Below are positions 1 through 6,796 of a stretch of DNA of 8,303 bases, piece after piece (the first letter of the stretch is position 1; each line of letters starts with the position of its first letter). The translations under genes and the position numbers were made by a program. The notes below the pieces were generated by a model. The model made no database searches and had not been told where the DNA came from. It was given only the letters and a program-made list of their open reading frames with translations. The stretch lies in NCBI GenBank assembly GCA_023460715.1, contig JAEWPH010000104.1, positions 1 through 8,303 of the forward strand, given 5' to 3'. Source of the stretch: Pseudomonadota bacterium (GTDB taxonomy: Bacteria; Pseudomonadota; Gammaproteobacteria; Burkholderiales; Burkholderiaceae_C).

Positions 1-697
1 CCTCCAGCGCGTCGGACTGCACTCGGACCGATGCCTGCGACGTGCGCAGGCGCAGGCCGGTGGAGCACACCTCGGCATAGGCGCGCGCCGTGCCGGCAGC
101 GACGTTCACGCGCACCAGGTCCACCGCGGCCTGCGCCCCGGCGGTGCCGGCCTGCGCCGCCTCGATGGCGCGGCGGATCTGGCCGAACAGGTCCAGCTGG
201 TACGACAGCGAGGCGCCCGCGCTGTAGTGGAAGGCGTCCGGCGGCACATCGCCCGGGCGCAGCACCGACAGACCCGAGGCATGGCCGAACGAAAACCCGC
301 CATTTACGGCCACCGAAGGCCGGGCGGCGCCGCTCGCTTCGTCTTCCAGGGCCTGAGCACGTTCCAGGTTCGCCATGGCCTGGCGCAGGTCGGTGTTGTG
401 TTCCAGCGCCTGCTGCACCAGCGCATCCAGCCGCGTGTCGTGGTACAGGCGCCACCAGTGGTCGGGCAGCGGCGCGCTGTCGAACACGGCAGCCGCAGCG
501 CCGTCTGCGGCCGCCTCGCCGGCGCCGGCACCGATGAAGGGCTGCGCCGCCGCTGACTGGCGGGCGACGGCATCGGCGGGCACCTGGTAGTCGGGGCCCA
601 CGGGCGCCGTGCCGCAGGCGGCCAGTGCGGCGGCCGCGGCCAGCGGCCCCAGCAGCCGCCACCCCGCGCGGGGGGCGATCGTTCGCGTCATGTGCAT
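1..697 (-). CDS. Outer-membrane efflux lipoprotein, NodT/OprM-type channel (partial, C-terminus off the left edge)
   Basis: This would be the outer-membrane exit duct of a tripartite pump, forming a trimeric channel that docks onto the HlyD-type adaptor encoded just upstream. About 232 residues are visible, roughly half of a normal NodT-family protein; the rest lies beyond base 1 and no stop is present. The N-terminus is a lipoprotein signal: basic residues (R5, R10, R14), a hydrophobic Ala/Leu stretch and a lipobox ending L-A-A-C with Cys28 followed by Gly. Next come the family hallmarks: VGPDY near 33-37, WWRLYHD at 81-87, the helix LDALVQQALEHNTDLRQAMANLE at about 90-112, and YQLDLFGQIRRAIEAA at 166-181. 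I chose the ATG at 697 because GGAGGA lies 4 nt upstream. An in-frame ATG at 712, overlapping the adaptor's stop by one base, has no good ribosome site, and one at 691 is also possible. It is last in the operon as far as seen. The family call is secure; the substrate is inferred from context. Confidence 0.93.
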   Translation of the reverse strand, partial: MHMTRTIAPRAGWRLLGPLAAAAALAACGTAPVGPDYQVPADAVARQSAAAQPFIGAGAGEAAADGAAAAVFDSAPLPDHWWRLYHDTRLDALVQQALEHNTDLRQAMANLERAQALEDEASGAARPSVAVNGGFSFGHASGLSVLRPGDVPPDAFHYSAGASLSYQLDLFGQIRRAIEAAQAGTAGAQAAVDLVRVNVAAGTARAYAEVCSTGLRLRTSQASVRVQSDALE

Positions 698-701
698 GCT
701 G

Positions 702-707
702 TCCTCC
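702..707 (-). promoter_or_regulatory. Shine-Dalgarno GGAGGA deciding the start of the outer-membrane lipoprotein
   Basis: Read on the minus strand, GGAGGA ends 4 nt before the ATG at 697. It lies downstream of the other in-frame ATG at 712, so it can only serve the 697 start (or the one at 691). This makes the short, standard lipoprotein signal peptide the likely N-terminus. Confidence 0.7.
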
Positions 708-711
708 GCCA

Positions 712-1674
712 TCAACCGGCCTGCCCCGTCACCGGTGCCGCCGCGGGGGCGGCCGAGGCCGCGGTGGTGCTCGCGGCTTCGATGATCTGCACCGTCGCCG
801 TCTGCCCGGCCACCAGCCGCGCGCCTTCGGGCAGCGGGTCGAGCTGCACGCGCACCGGAATGCGCTGGGCCAGGCGCACCCAGTTGAACGTGGGGTTCAC
901 GCTGGGCAGCAGGTTGGCGCTGGTGGTGCGGTCGCGGTCGGCGATGCCGGCGGCGATGCCGACCACGGTGCCCGTCAGCACCGTGCCGCCCATGGGCGTC
1001 ACGCGCACCTTGTCGCCCTGGTGGATGCGCGGCAGCTTGGTCTCCTCGAAGTAGCCCTCGACGTAGAACGAATGGGCATCCACCAGCGCCAGCGCGGGGT
1101 GCCCGGCCGTGGCGTAGCTGCCGCGGCGCAGGTCCAGGTTGGTCACCATCCCGTCGGCCGGGGCGCGCACATTGGCGCGCTCCAGGTTCAGCTGGGCGCT
1201 GGCGAGCGTCACCTCGGCCTGGGCCACGGCGGCCCGCGCCTGTTCGACGCGCGCCTGGGTCTGCTCGCGCGCCTCGCGCGACACCAGATCGCCCAGTCCG
1301 GCGTTGCGGGCGTCTTCGCGCCGCGCCTGAGCCAGCACCGTGCGCTGGGCGTTCAGCGCGGCCTGCGCCTGCCGCAGGGCCAGGGCGTAGCGGGCGTGGT
1401 CCACCTCGAACAGCAGCGCCCCGGCCGCCACGGACTGGTTGTCCTGGATGGGCACAGCCGTGACAAGGCCCGACACATCGGGCGCGATCTGCACGACGTT
1501 GGCCCGCACGCGGCCGTCGCGCGTCCAGGGCGCCAGCTCGTAGTGGTCCCACAGCTGCCACGCGGCCCAGGCCGCGGCGCACAGCGCCAGCGCGGTGACC
1601 AGCAGGCGCACGGCCGCCTGGGCGGCGGGGCGTTGAAGAAGGTTCTTGGACACGGATTTCATGGAGGCACTCAT
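712..1674 (-). CDS. HlyD/AaeA-type periplasmic adaptor (membrane fusion protein) of an aromatic-acid efflux pump
   Basis: This 320-residue adaptor would bridge the FUSC pump in the inner membrane to the outer-membrane channel. Residues 24-44 form the single N-terminal membrane anchor. The AaeA-like signature PWTRDGRVRANVVQIAPDVSG (49-69) opens the first lipoyl half-motif, with VPIQDNQSVAAGALLFEVD at 74-92. An Ala/Gln/Arg-rich coiled-coil hairpin follows at about 96-165, then the second lipoyl half (NVRAPADGMVTNL, 168-180) and a beta-barrel domain (FYVEGYFEETKL, 203-214). LLPSVNPTFNWVRLAQRIPV (255-274) is typical of AaeA/EmrA-like adaptors. The last 20 or so residues are a low-complexity Ala/Thr/Pro tail. 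The start at 1674 overlaps the upstream gene's stop as ATGA, indicating translational coupling; a second Met at residue 5 is the alternative. An extension to 1812 is open but would lie inside the neighbouring gene. Closest functional analogue: E. coli AaeA. Confidence 0.94.
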   Translation of the reverse strand: MSASMKSVSKNLLQRPAAQAAVRLLVTALALCAAAWAAWQLWDHYELAPWTRDGRVRANVVQIAPDVSGLVTAVPIQDNQSVAAGALLFEVDHARYALALRQAQAALNAQRTVLAQARREDARNAGLGDLVSREAREQTQARVEQARAAVAQAEVTLASAQLNLERANVRAPADGMVTNLDLRRGSYATAGHPALALVDAHSFYVEGYFEETKLPRIHQGDKVRVTPMGGTVLTGTVVGIAAGIADRDRTTSANLLPSVNPTFNWVRLAQRIPVRVQLDPLPEGARLVAGQTATVQIIEAASTTAASAAPAAAPVTGQAG

Positions 1675-1877
1675 TGCAAAAGAGACGCCGTGCGGCTGAT
1701 GCCATACAGCACCAGCACATACAGCGCGGTATCGAAAAGCGCCGGGTGCCACACCCAGCGGTATGCGCCGGCGGCAGCCAGCAGGCGGCGCAGGCCCCAG
1801 GCCAGCGGCCACGCCGCCAGCGCCCAGAGCATCAGCCAGGGCAGGTACAGCCCGTAGAAACTCGCTTCGCCGATCAT
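1671..1877 (-). CDS. Small DUF1656 (AaeX-like) inner-membrane protein
   Basis: A 68-residue protein with two predicted membrane segments (about 9-28 and 47-62) separated by a short basic stretch (R30, R31, R40). It starts MIGEASFYGLYLPWL and carries HPALFDTALYVLVLYG at 44-59; both match the DUF1656 family as I know it, whose E. coli member is AaeX. Members sit between a FUSC pump gene and an HlyD adaptor gene, exactly as here, but their biochemical role is not established. The start overlaps the pump's stop as ATGA, and AGGAG (1885-1889) lies 7 nt upstream inside the pump gene. The end overlaps the adaptor start as ATGA. The length is normal for the family. The family call is firm; a role as a pump accessory is inferred from gene order alone. 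Confidence 0.9.
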   Translation of the reverse strand: MIGEASFYGLYLPWLMLWALAAWPLAWGLRRLLAAAGAYRWVWHPALFDTALYVLVLYGISRTASLLQ

Positions 1878-3997
1878 GGGGTCGCTCCTGGGGCCTGCGG
1901 CCCGGTGGTCATCAGGACCGCGGGCGCGGCGGGGAACAGATTGCGGCGCAGGCCCACCAGCGCCGCCACCGCCGCGCGCCAGCCCGTGGAGCGATGCGCG
2001 GCGGCCGGATCGAGCGCGCCGGCCAGCGCCGTGTCGATGCGCGCCAGCAAGGGGGGCGAGGCATGGGCCACGCCGTTCGCACGGGATCGGAAGAACGCGG
2101 AAACCTCGGCCAGCAGCGCAGCCACGCCCGAAGCCGACGCCTGAGGCAGCTGCGTGCGCGTGCGCTGCAGGGCAACGATGTCGGCGCCCATGCGCAGGTC
2201 CTGCAGGGCGTCGGCAGCGATGACGCCTTCCAGCGATCCGCCCGTCTGCGCGATGCGCGGCGCCAGCAGGCCGATGCGGTCGAGCATGCGCACGGCATAG
2301 GCGTCGCCCGCGTCCTGCAGCCGGGGTGCGGCGGCCATGTCGGCCAGTTCACGCCAGGTCGCGCGCTGGATGCGGCGGGCGCTCCAGTCCGCGCCCACGG
2401 ACCGCACCAGCCGCGTCACCCGCGCCGCAGCCACCACGCCCAGCACCTGGCCGACCATCGAGTTGGCAAAGCTCACCAGATCCGCATTGGCCGTGTCGTG
2501 CAGTGCCAGCGCGCCCGAGACACCGAACAGCAGCGCCATGGCCCCCATGAAATGGGCCGGCCGCGCCATGTAGCCGCCCAGCACCAGGAAGGTGGGCGCA
2601 CACACCAGCACCAGCATGCCGAAGTCCTGCACCCCCGGCATCAGCACCAGCACATACACGGCCGAGATCGGCACCGACCACAGCGTGAACTTGAGGAACC
2701 CGTGCATGGCGGGCACGGGATCGTCCATGGTGGCGAAGAAGCAGCAGAAGACCGCCGCCATCATGGCGGCCACCGAGCCCGACGGCCAGCCCGTCACGAT
2801 CCAGAACGCACCGCACAGGCAGATCGCCAGCACGGCCGCCAGCGCCGACAGCAAAGCCATGCCGTAGTCGCGGTGCATCTCGCGGTCGCCCAGCGCGGCC
2901 GTGCGCCGCAGCGGCAGCGCGGCGCCGGTCAGGCCGGCGTCGATGTCGCGCCGCAGCCGGGCACAGGCGCTCCAGCCGTCCACCAGCTCGCGCAACCGAA
3001 CGGCCAGTCCGATCTGCAGCGCATGCACCCAGTCGGTGGTGCCCGCAGGGCGGGCTTCCAGTGCCCGCAGCGCAGCGTCCAGGCGGTCCGGCCCTGCTTC
3101 GGAGCCGGGCTCCGCGCTGCGCTCCCCGGCCCTCTCCTGCAGCCAGGCATGGACCGCGCCCAGCGCCGCCACCACCACCGGCGGCAGGGCGCCCTCGGCC
3201 TCTTCCAGGGCCTGCAAGCGGTCTTCCACGGCCGACAGCGTGGGCGTGAGCGCAGCAACGCGGTCCTGCATGGCGCGGATGGCCCCCGCCGTCCAGCGCA
3301 GGTGGGTGGTGTCGAACGGCACGTGGGTCGACAGCAGGCGCAGCTGCGTCACGTCCACCGCCAGCCGGCGGCGGTCCGCTGCGAGCGCCTGCGCGTCCGC
3401 AGGGGCGCGGCCCTCCTTGCGCCCCGGCTGCAGCAGATCAGCCGTCCACGTACGCGCGTCCTTCAGGGTGCGGTCCAGCAGGCCCAGCACGCTCGATGCC
3501 AGGCCCGTCGGCAGCACCAGGCTGTGCACCAGCGTCGCGCACAGGATGCCCAGGCCGATCTCCTCGACGCGCGCCACGCCGGTGTCGAAGAGCTGCAGCG
3601 GCGTCTCCACCGAAGGGAAGCCGATGAGTGCGGCGGTGTAGCCGGCCAGCATGAAGGTGTAGGAGCGCGGCGTGCGGTCCAGCAGCGAGACGAACAGGCA
3701 CAGGCCCACCCACAGCGCCAACGCCAGCGTGAGCAGCTCCGGCGCGTTGGACAGCAGCGGCACCAGCAGCACCGTGGCCGTACAGCCGACCAGCGTGCCC
3801 AGAAAGCGGAACAGCGCCTTGGAGCGCACGGCGCCGGCCAGCGGATGCGCCACGATGTAGGCGGTCATCAGGGCCCAGAACGGGCGCGGCAGCCCGGCGC
3901 GGCTGGCCAGGTACATGGCCAGCATCGCGGCGCCGAAGCTCTTCAGCGAAAAGACGATCTCCGCGCGGGTGAAGCGCGGCAGGGTGAAGGACGCCAT
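1874..3997 (-). CDS. FUSC/AaeB-family inner-membrane efflux transporter (fusaric acid / aromatic acid exporter type)
   Basis: A 707-residue transporter, slightly longer than E. coli AaeB. It would export aromatic carboxylic acids or related weak acids, with the adaptor and channel encoded downstream. The layout is a duplicated membrane block. Block 1 (about 14-165) has PFWALMTAYIVAHPLAGAVR (39-58), RFLGTLVGC (64-72) and DRTPRSYTFMLAGYTAALIG (107-126). A long soluble region follows at about 166-375. Block 2 (about 378-528) has FWIVTGWPSGSVAAMMAAVF (398-417), then FFATMDDP (420-427), and LVLGGYMARPAHFMG (471-485). A soluble C-terminal domain occupies 530-707. The start at 3997 is 2 nt after the marR stop and has no clear Shine-Dalgarno, so translation is probably coupled to marR. 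No frameshift or missing block is seen. The family is certain; the substrate is not readable from sequence, and fusaric acid, hydroxybenzoates and hydroxycinnamates are all possible. Confidence 0.94.
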   Translation of the reverse strand: MASFTLPRFTRAEIVFSLKSFGAAMLAMYLASRAGLPRPFWALMTAYIVAHPLAGAVRSKALFRFLGTLVGCTATVLLVPLLSNAPELLTLALALWVGLCLFVSLLDRTPRSYTFMLAGYTAALIGFPSVETPLQLFDTGVARVEEIGLGILCATLVHSLVLPTGLASSVLGLLDRTLKDARTWTADLLQPGRKEGRAPADAQALAADRRRLAVDVTQLRLLSTHVPFDTTHLRWTAGAIRAMQDRVAALTPTLSAVEDRLQALEEAEGALPPVVVAALGAVHAWLQERAGERSAEPGSEAGPDRLDAALRALEARPAGTTDWVHALQIGLAVRLRELVDGWSACARLRRDIDAGLTGAALPLRRTAALGDREMHRDYGMALLSALAAVLAICLCGAFWIVTGWPSGSVAAMMAAVFCCFFATMDDPVPAMHGFLKFTLWSVPISAVYVLVLMPGVQDFGMLVLVCAPTFLVLGGYMARPAHFMGAMALLFGVSGALALHDTANADLVSFANSMVGQVLGVVAAARVTRLVRSVGADWSARRIQRATWRELADMAAAPRLQDAGDAYAVRMLDRIGLLAPRIAQTGGSLEGVIAADALQDLRMGADIVALQRTRTQLPQASASGVAALLAEVSAFFRSRANGVAHASPPLLARIDTALAGALDPAAAHRSTGWRAAVAALVGLRRNLFPAAPAVLMTTGPQAPGATP
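1885..1889 (-). promoter_or_regulatory. Shine-Dalgarno AGGAG for the DUF1656 gene, inside the pump gene
   Basis: Minus-strand AGGAG with a 7-nt spacer to the ATG at 1877, embedded in the last codons of the FUSC pump gene. It supports the short 68-residue product being really translated. Confidence 0.6.
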
Positions 3998-3999
3998 GC

Positions 4000-4536
4000 T
4001 CAGCGCCGGGACGAAGTGGTTTTGCCGGCACCGCCCTTCGCCAGGGGAGGCCGCGCCTGCGGCACGGTCATCACTGTGCAGCCCAGCCGCTGCTCCAGCA
4101 CGCCGAACACCCGCAGGCAGGCCGCGATGTCTTCGTCGGGCACACCGTCGTAGACGACGGTGCGCAGCGACTGCAGGGCGGTCTCGATCTGCGCGCAGGC
4201 CGCCGTGCCGGCCGCCGTCAGGTGCAAGGTCTTGGCGCGGCGGTCCAGGGCGTCCTCGCGCCGTTCGATGAAGCCCGCATCGACCAGCTGGTCGAGCGAG
4301 CGCACCAGGGACGGCGCCTCGATGCCAAGGGACTCGGCCAGAACGCCCTGGCGCACGCCCTCGCCCTGCCGGCCGATCATCACCAGCGGCCAGGCCAGGG
4401 CCTGCGACAGCCCCGTGTGGGCCACCGCCTTGTCGGCGGCAGCACGGTAGGCGCGCTGCAGCACCGGCATGGCGATGCCCACGGCCATCAATGCCGCCTG
4501 CCGGTGCATGCCTTCGGGATAGGGATTGGATGCCAT
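4000..4536 (-). CDS. MarR-family transcriptional regulator, probable repressor of the efflux operon
   Basis: A 178-residue winged-helix regulator, first gene of the efflux operon. Helix-rich dimerisation ends flank the DNA-binding region: VRQGVLAESLGIEAPSLVRS (61-80) forms the helix-turn-helix, LDQLVDAGFIERRED (81-95) follows, and the wing carries the MarR signature D98-R99-R100-A-K102 with LHLTAAG at 104-110. Family members usually bind as dimers to palindromes and release when a phenolic or other small ligand binds. An operator-like inverted repeat lies 13 nt upstream of this start, so autorepression of the whole operon is likely. GGAAGA sits close before the ATG at 4536; Met10 is an alternative start. 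The last 20 residues (ARPPLAKGGAGKTTSSRR and neighbours) are low-complexity and basic, beyond the normal MarR fold. E. coli aaeXAB uses a LysR regulator instead, so the control differs here. Family call secure; ligand unknown. Confidence 0.93.
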   Translation of the reverse strand: MASNPYPEGMHRQAALMAVGIAMPVLQRAYRAAADKAVAHTGLSQALAWPLVMIGRQGEGVRQGVLAESLGIEAPSLVRSLDQLVDAGFIERREDALDRRAKTLHLTAAGTAACAQIETALQSLRTVVYDGVPDEDIAACLRVFGVLEQRLGCTVMTVPQARPPLAKGGAGKTTSSRR

Positions 4537-4549
4537 GGTCTTCCGATTA

Positions 4550-4571
4550 AATAGTTAGCTTGCTATCTATT
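4550..4571. promoter_or_regulatory. Probable MarR operator, near-palindrome with 10-bp arms
   Basis: The arms AATAGTTAGC (4550-4559) and GCTATCTATT (4562-4571) are inverted repeats matching at 9 of 10 positions, with a 2-bp TT spacer. The element sits in an AT-rich island, conspicuous in this GC-rich DNA, and its inner edge is 13 nt from the marR start codon. Size, symmetry and the TAGC/GCTA core resemble known MarR-family sites. It probably overlaps the operon promoter, although I could not assign convincing -35 and -10 boxes. The binding claim is inference from position and symmetry. Confidence 0.7.
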
Positions 4572-4766
4572 AAACTGCAGAAATCCGACCTTTGCGGGCC
4601 TGAGGTCTTTGCCCGGGGCCACGGGAGCGCGGGGCCAGGGGATGCGCCCAGCACCGGCGCGTGCAGGGCATCTCACGGAATCGGCCAGCCGTCCTACAGC
4701 GTCCAAAGCTACGCCTGGAAACAATGGACCCTCGCCCCAGCGGCTCCGATTTCCTGCCTGTTTTCC
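4572..4766. other. Divergent intergenic region between the efflux operon and the ybhP-clsB-ybhN genes
   Basis: With the operator, this forms the 230-nt gap between the two start codons. It must hold the promoter of the rightward genes, but no convincing -35/-10 pair is visible. A weak 5-bp stem (4595-4599 with 4611-4615) is present. An ATG at 4724, preceded by GGAAA, opens a 46-codon frame that ends inside the next gene; I see no sign that it is a real gene. No terminator is expected between divergent genes and none is seen. Confidence 0.5.
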
Positions 4767-5531
4767 ATGGACACAGCCTCCCGCCCGCCCATCGCCTTCA
4801 AAGTGCTCACGGTGAACGTGCACAAGGGTTTCACGTCCTTCAACCGCCGCTTCATGCTGCATGAACTGCGCGAGGCCGTGCGCAACGTCTCGGCCGACCT
4901 GGTGTTCCTGCAGGAGGTGCTGGGCACGCACCACAAGCATGCCGGGCGGGTGGAGAACTTTCCCCAGGAGCCGCACTACGAATTCCTGGCGGACACGATC
5001 TGGACGCAGTACGCCTACGGCCGCAACGCCGTCTACGACAACGGCCACCACGGCAATGCGCTGCTGTCGAAGTTTCCCATCACGCACTACGAGAACCACG
5101 ATATCTCCGTGAGCGGCCCCGAGCGCCGCGGCATGCTGCACTGCGTGCTGCAGCCGCCGGGCAGCGAGCGGCCGGTGCACGCCATCTGCGTGCACCTGGG
5201 CCTGCAGGAGGCGCACCGCCAGCGCCAGCTGCGCCGCGTGTGCGAACTGGTCAACACCTTCGACCCGGAGGACCCGGTGGTGCTGGCCGGCGACTTCAAC
5301 GACTGGCGCGGCCGCGCCCACGATGTGCTGCGCCGCGGCGCGGGTCTGCACGAGGTGTTCCTCCAGGCCACGGGCAAGGCCGTGCGCACGTTCCCCGCGT
5401 CCATGCCGCTGCTGCCGCTGGACCGCATCTACGTACGCAGCGCCTCGGTGCATTCGCCGCTCATCCTGCCCCGCAAGCCCTGGGACAAGCTCTCGGACCA
5501 TGCCCCCCTCGCCGCGGAGATCGCCGTATGA
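4767..5531 (+). CDS. ybhP: Endonuclease/exonuclease/phosphatase-fold phosphodiesterase, YbhP-like
   Basis: A 254-residue protein of the metal-dependent EEP superfamily (DNase I, exonuclease III, neutral sphingomyelinase). The catalytic set is complete: VNVHKG with N17, LQE with E50, [10 protein letters not shown] at 96-105, VHLGL with H143, GDFND with D176 and N178, LDRIYV with D219, and SDHAPL with D244-H245. It is therefore expected to be an active phosphodiesterase, but the substrate is unknown; its position beside a cardiolipin synthase makes a phospholipid-related substrate plausible. The ATG at 4767 is the only in-frame ATG or GTG that keeps N17. The frame is open back to a TTG inside the operator at 4560, which is unlikely to be used. 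No Shine-Dalgarno precedes the start. The stop overlaps the next start as ATGA. Gene order matches E. coli ybhP-ybhO-ybhN, hence the symbol; the fold assignment is more certain than orthology. Confidence 0.9.
   Translation: MDTASRPPIAFKVLTVNVHKGFTSFNRRFMLHELREAVRNVSADLVFLQEVLGTHHKHAGRVENFPQEPHYEFLADTIWTQYAYGRNAVYDNGHHGNALLSKFPITHYENHDISVSGPERRGMLHCVLQPPGSERPVHAICVHLGLQEAHRQRQLRRVCELVNTFDPEDPVVLAGDFNDWRGRAHDVLRRGAGLHEVFLQATGKAVRTFPASMPLLPLDRIYVRSASVHSPLILPRKPWDKLSDHAPLAAEIAV
5516..5520 (+). promoter_or_regulatory. Shine-Dalgarno GGAGA deciding the cardiolipin synthase start
   Basis: GGAGA with a 7-nt spacer to the ATG at 5528, inside the last codons of the ybhP-like gene. It supports the 414-residue start over the open upstream extension to 5240, which overlaps the ybhP-like gene in another frame. 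Confidence 0.55.
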
Positions 5532-6772
5532 GACGCGCCAATCCATCATCCCGCTGGGTGCCGGGCAACCGCTTCGAATTGCTGGAGAACGGCGAGGAAT
5601 TCTTCCCGCGCGTGTTCGAGGCGATCGCCCAGGCGCGCCGCGAGGTCATGCTGGAGACCTTCATCCTGTTCGACGACAAGATCGGCAAGCAGCTGCACGC
5701 GGCCCTGCTCAAGGCTGCGCAGCGCGGGGTGGACGTGCATGTGCTGGTCGACGGCTTCGGCTCGCCCGACCTGTCCGAGCGCTTCATCGGCGAGCTGGTG
5801 GAGGCGGGCGTGCACTTCCGCATCTTCGATCCGGGCGGCAAGCGCATCTTCGGGCAGCGCCTGAACATGCTGCGGCGCATGCACCGCAAGATCGTGGTCA
5901 TCGACGGCGAGCGCGGCTTCATCGGCGGCATCAACTACTCGGCCGACCACGTGGCCGACTTCGGCCCCGAGGCCAAGCAGGACTACTCCGTGGAGGTGCG
6001 CGGCCCCATCGTGGCCCAGATGCATCACTTCACGCACGAGGCCGTGCTCCCGCGCGGGCAGCGCCAACGCGGCCGTACCCGGCCCGCCACCGGCCTGCCG
6101 TACGCGGGCACGTCCCACGCCATGTTCGTCACGCGGGACAACCACAACCACACCAACGACATCGAGCGGCACTACCGCATCGCCCTGCGCTCGGCACGCA
6201 AGCGGGTGGTGATCGCCAACGCCTACTTCTTCCCCGGCTACCGCTTCATCCGAGAGATGCGCCGCGCCGCACGCCGCGGCGTGGAAGTGCGGCTGATCCT
6301 GCAGGGCCAGCCGGACATGCCCATCGTCAAGACGGCCGCCAGCCTGCTCTACGACCACCTGCTGCGCGCGGGCGTGCGCATCTACGAGTACTGCGACCGG
6401 CCCCTGCACGGCAAGGTGGCGCTGGTGGACGACGAGTGGTCCACCGTGGGCTCCAGCAACCTCGACCCGCTGAGCCTGTCGCTCAACCTCGAAGCCAACG
6501 TCATCATCCGCGACAGCGAGTTCAACGCCACGCTGTACAAGCGCCTGGCGCACCTCATGGAACACAGCTGCCGGCAGGTCGAGCCCGAGCCCCAGGGGGC
6601 CTGGGAAGGGCTGCGGCTGCTGCGCAGCTACTGCGTGTTCCACCTGATGCGCTGGTTCCCGACCTGGGTGGGCTGGCTGCCGCGCCACAAGCCCCAGATC
6701 TCGCTGGTGGGTGCACCGGAGCGCGTGATGGACGCATCCCCCGGCACGCCGCAGACCTCGGGCCCGCACTGA
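5528..6772 (+). CDS. clsB: Cardiolipin synthase B-type phospholipase D family protein
   Basis: A 414-residue phospholipase D-superfamily enzyme, almost the same length as E. coli ClsB (YbhO). Cardiolipin synthases of this type join phosphatidyl groups, typically from two phosphatidylglycerols, releasing glycerol. Both catalytic HKD motifs are intact: H119-R-K121 with D126, followed by GFIGGINYS (130-138); and H294-G-K296 with D301, followed by [20 protein letters not shown] (305-324). The N-terminal start of the fold is [18 protein letters not shown] (16-33). There are no long N-terminal membrane helices as in ClsA, which favours the ClsB subgroup; a hydrophobic, Trp-rich stretch (about 367-385) may contact membrane. 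The start is set by the ATGA overlap and GGAGA. A hairpin and the YbhN-like gene follow after 24 nt. The ClsB assignment rests on length, lack of transmembrane segments and gene order. Confidence 0.93.
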   Translation: MRRANPSSRWVPGNRFELLENGEEFFPRVFEAIAQARREVMLETFILFDDKIGKQLHAALLKAAQRGVDVHVLVDGFGSPDLSERFIGELVEAGVHFRIFDPGGKRIFGQRLNMLRRMHRKIVVIDGERGFIGGINYSADHVADFGPEAKQDYSVEVRGPIVAQMHHFTHEAVLPRGQRQRGRTRPATGLPYAGTSHAMFVTRDNHNHTNDIERHYRIALRSARKRVVIANAYFFPGYRFIREMRRAARRGVEVRLILQGQPDMPIVKTAASLLYDHLLRAGVRIYEYCDRPLHGKVALVDDEWSTVGSSNLDPLSLSLNLEANVIIRDSEFNATLYKRLAHLMEHSCRQVEPEPQGAWEGLRLLRSYCVFHLMRWFPTWVGWLPRHKPQISLVGAPERVMDASPGTPQTSGPH

Positions 6773-6788
6773 CGGGGCCCGCGCCCCG
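6773..6788 (+). other. GC hairpin filling the clsB-ybhN gap
   Basis: CGGGGC (6773-6778) pairs perfectly with GCCCCG (6783-6788) around a 4-nt loop. The hairpin begins at the first base after the clsB stop codon and ends 8 nt before the next ATG, so it covers the place where a ribosome-binding site would be. No T-run follows, so it is not an intrinsic terminator. A role in reducing or timing translation of the next gene is a guess. Confidence 0.5.
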
Positions 6789-6796
6789 CTGCCCCG

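Noticed and set aside
1675..1812. Upstream extension of the adaptor to an ATG at 1812.
   Set aside because: It would run inside the DUF1656 gene and add 46 residues unlike any adaptor N-terminus; the ATGA overlap at 1671-1674 is the natural start.
625..1857. A 410-codon plus-strand frame opposite the adaptor gene.
   Set aside because: Antisense shadow with Gly/His/Arg/Gln bias; the minus-strand HlyD-type protein explains the region fully.
1763..4153. A 796-codon plus-strand frame opposite the FUSC pump and neighbours.
   Set aside because: Its His/Gln/Arg-rich low-complexity composition is what antisense reading of GC-rich codons gives. It covers two convincing minus-strand genes and has no family signature.
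4560..4766. TTG start at 4560 for the ybhP-like protein, adding 69 residues.
   Set aside because: The added sequence has no conserved character, the TTG lies inside the operator palindrome, and the EEP domain begins right after ATG 4767.
5240..5527. Upstream extension of the cardiolipin synthase to 5240.
   Set aside because: The added 96 residues are a frame-shadow of the ybhP-like gene; ATG 5528 has a Shine-Dalgarno and an ATGA overlap.
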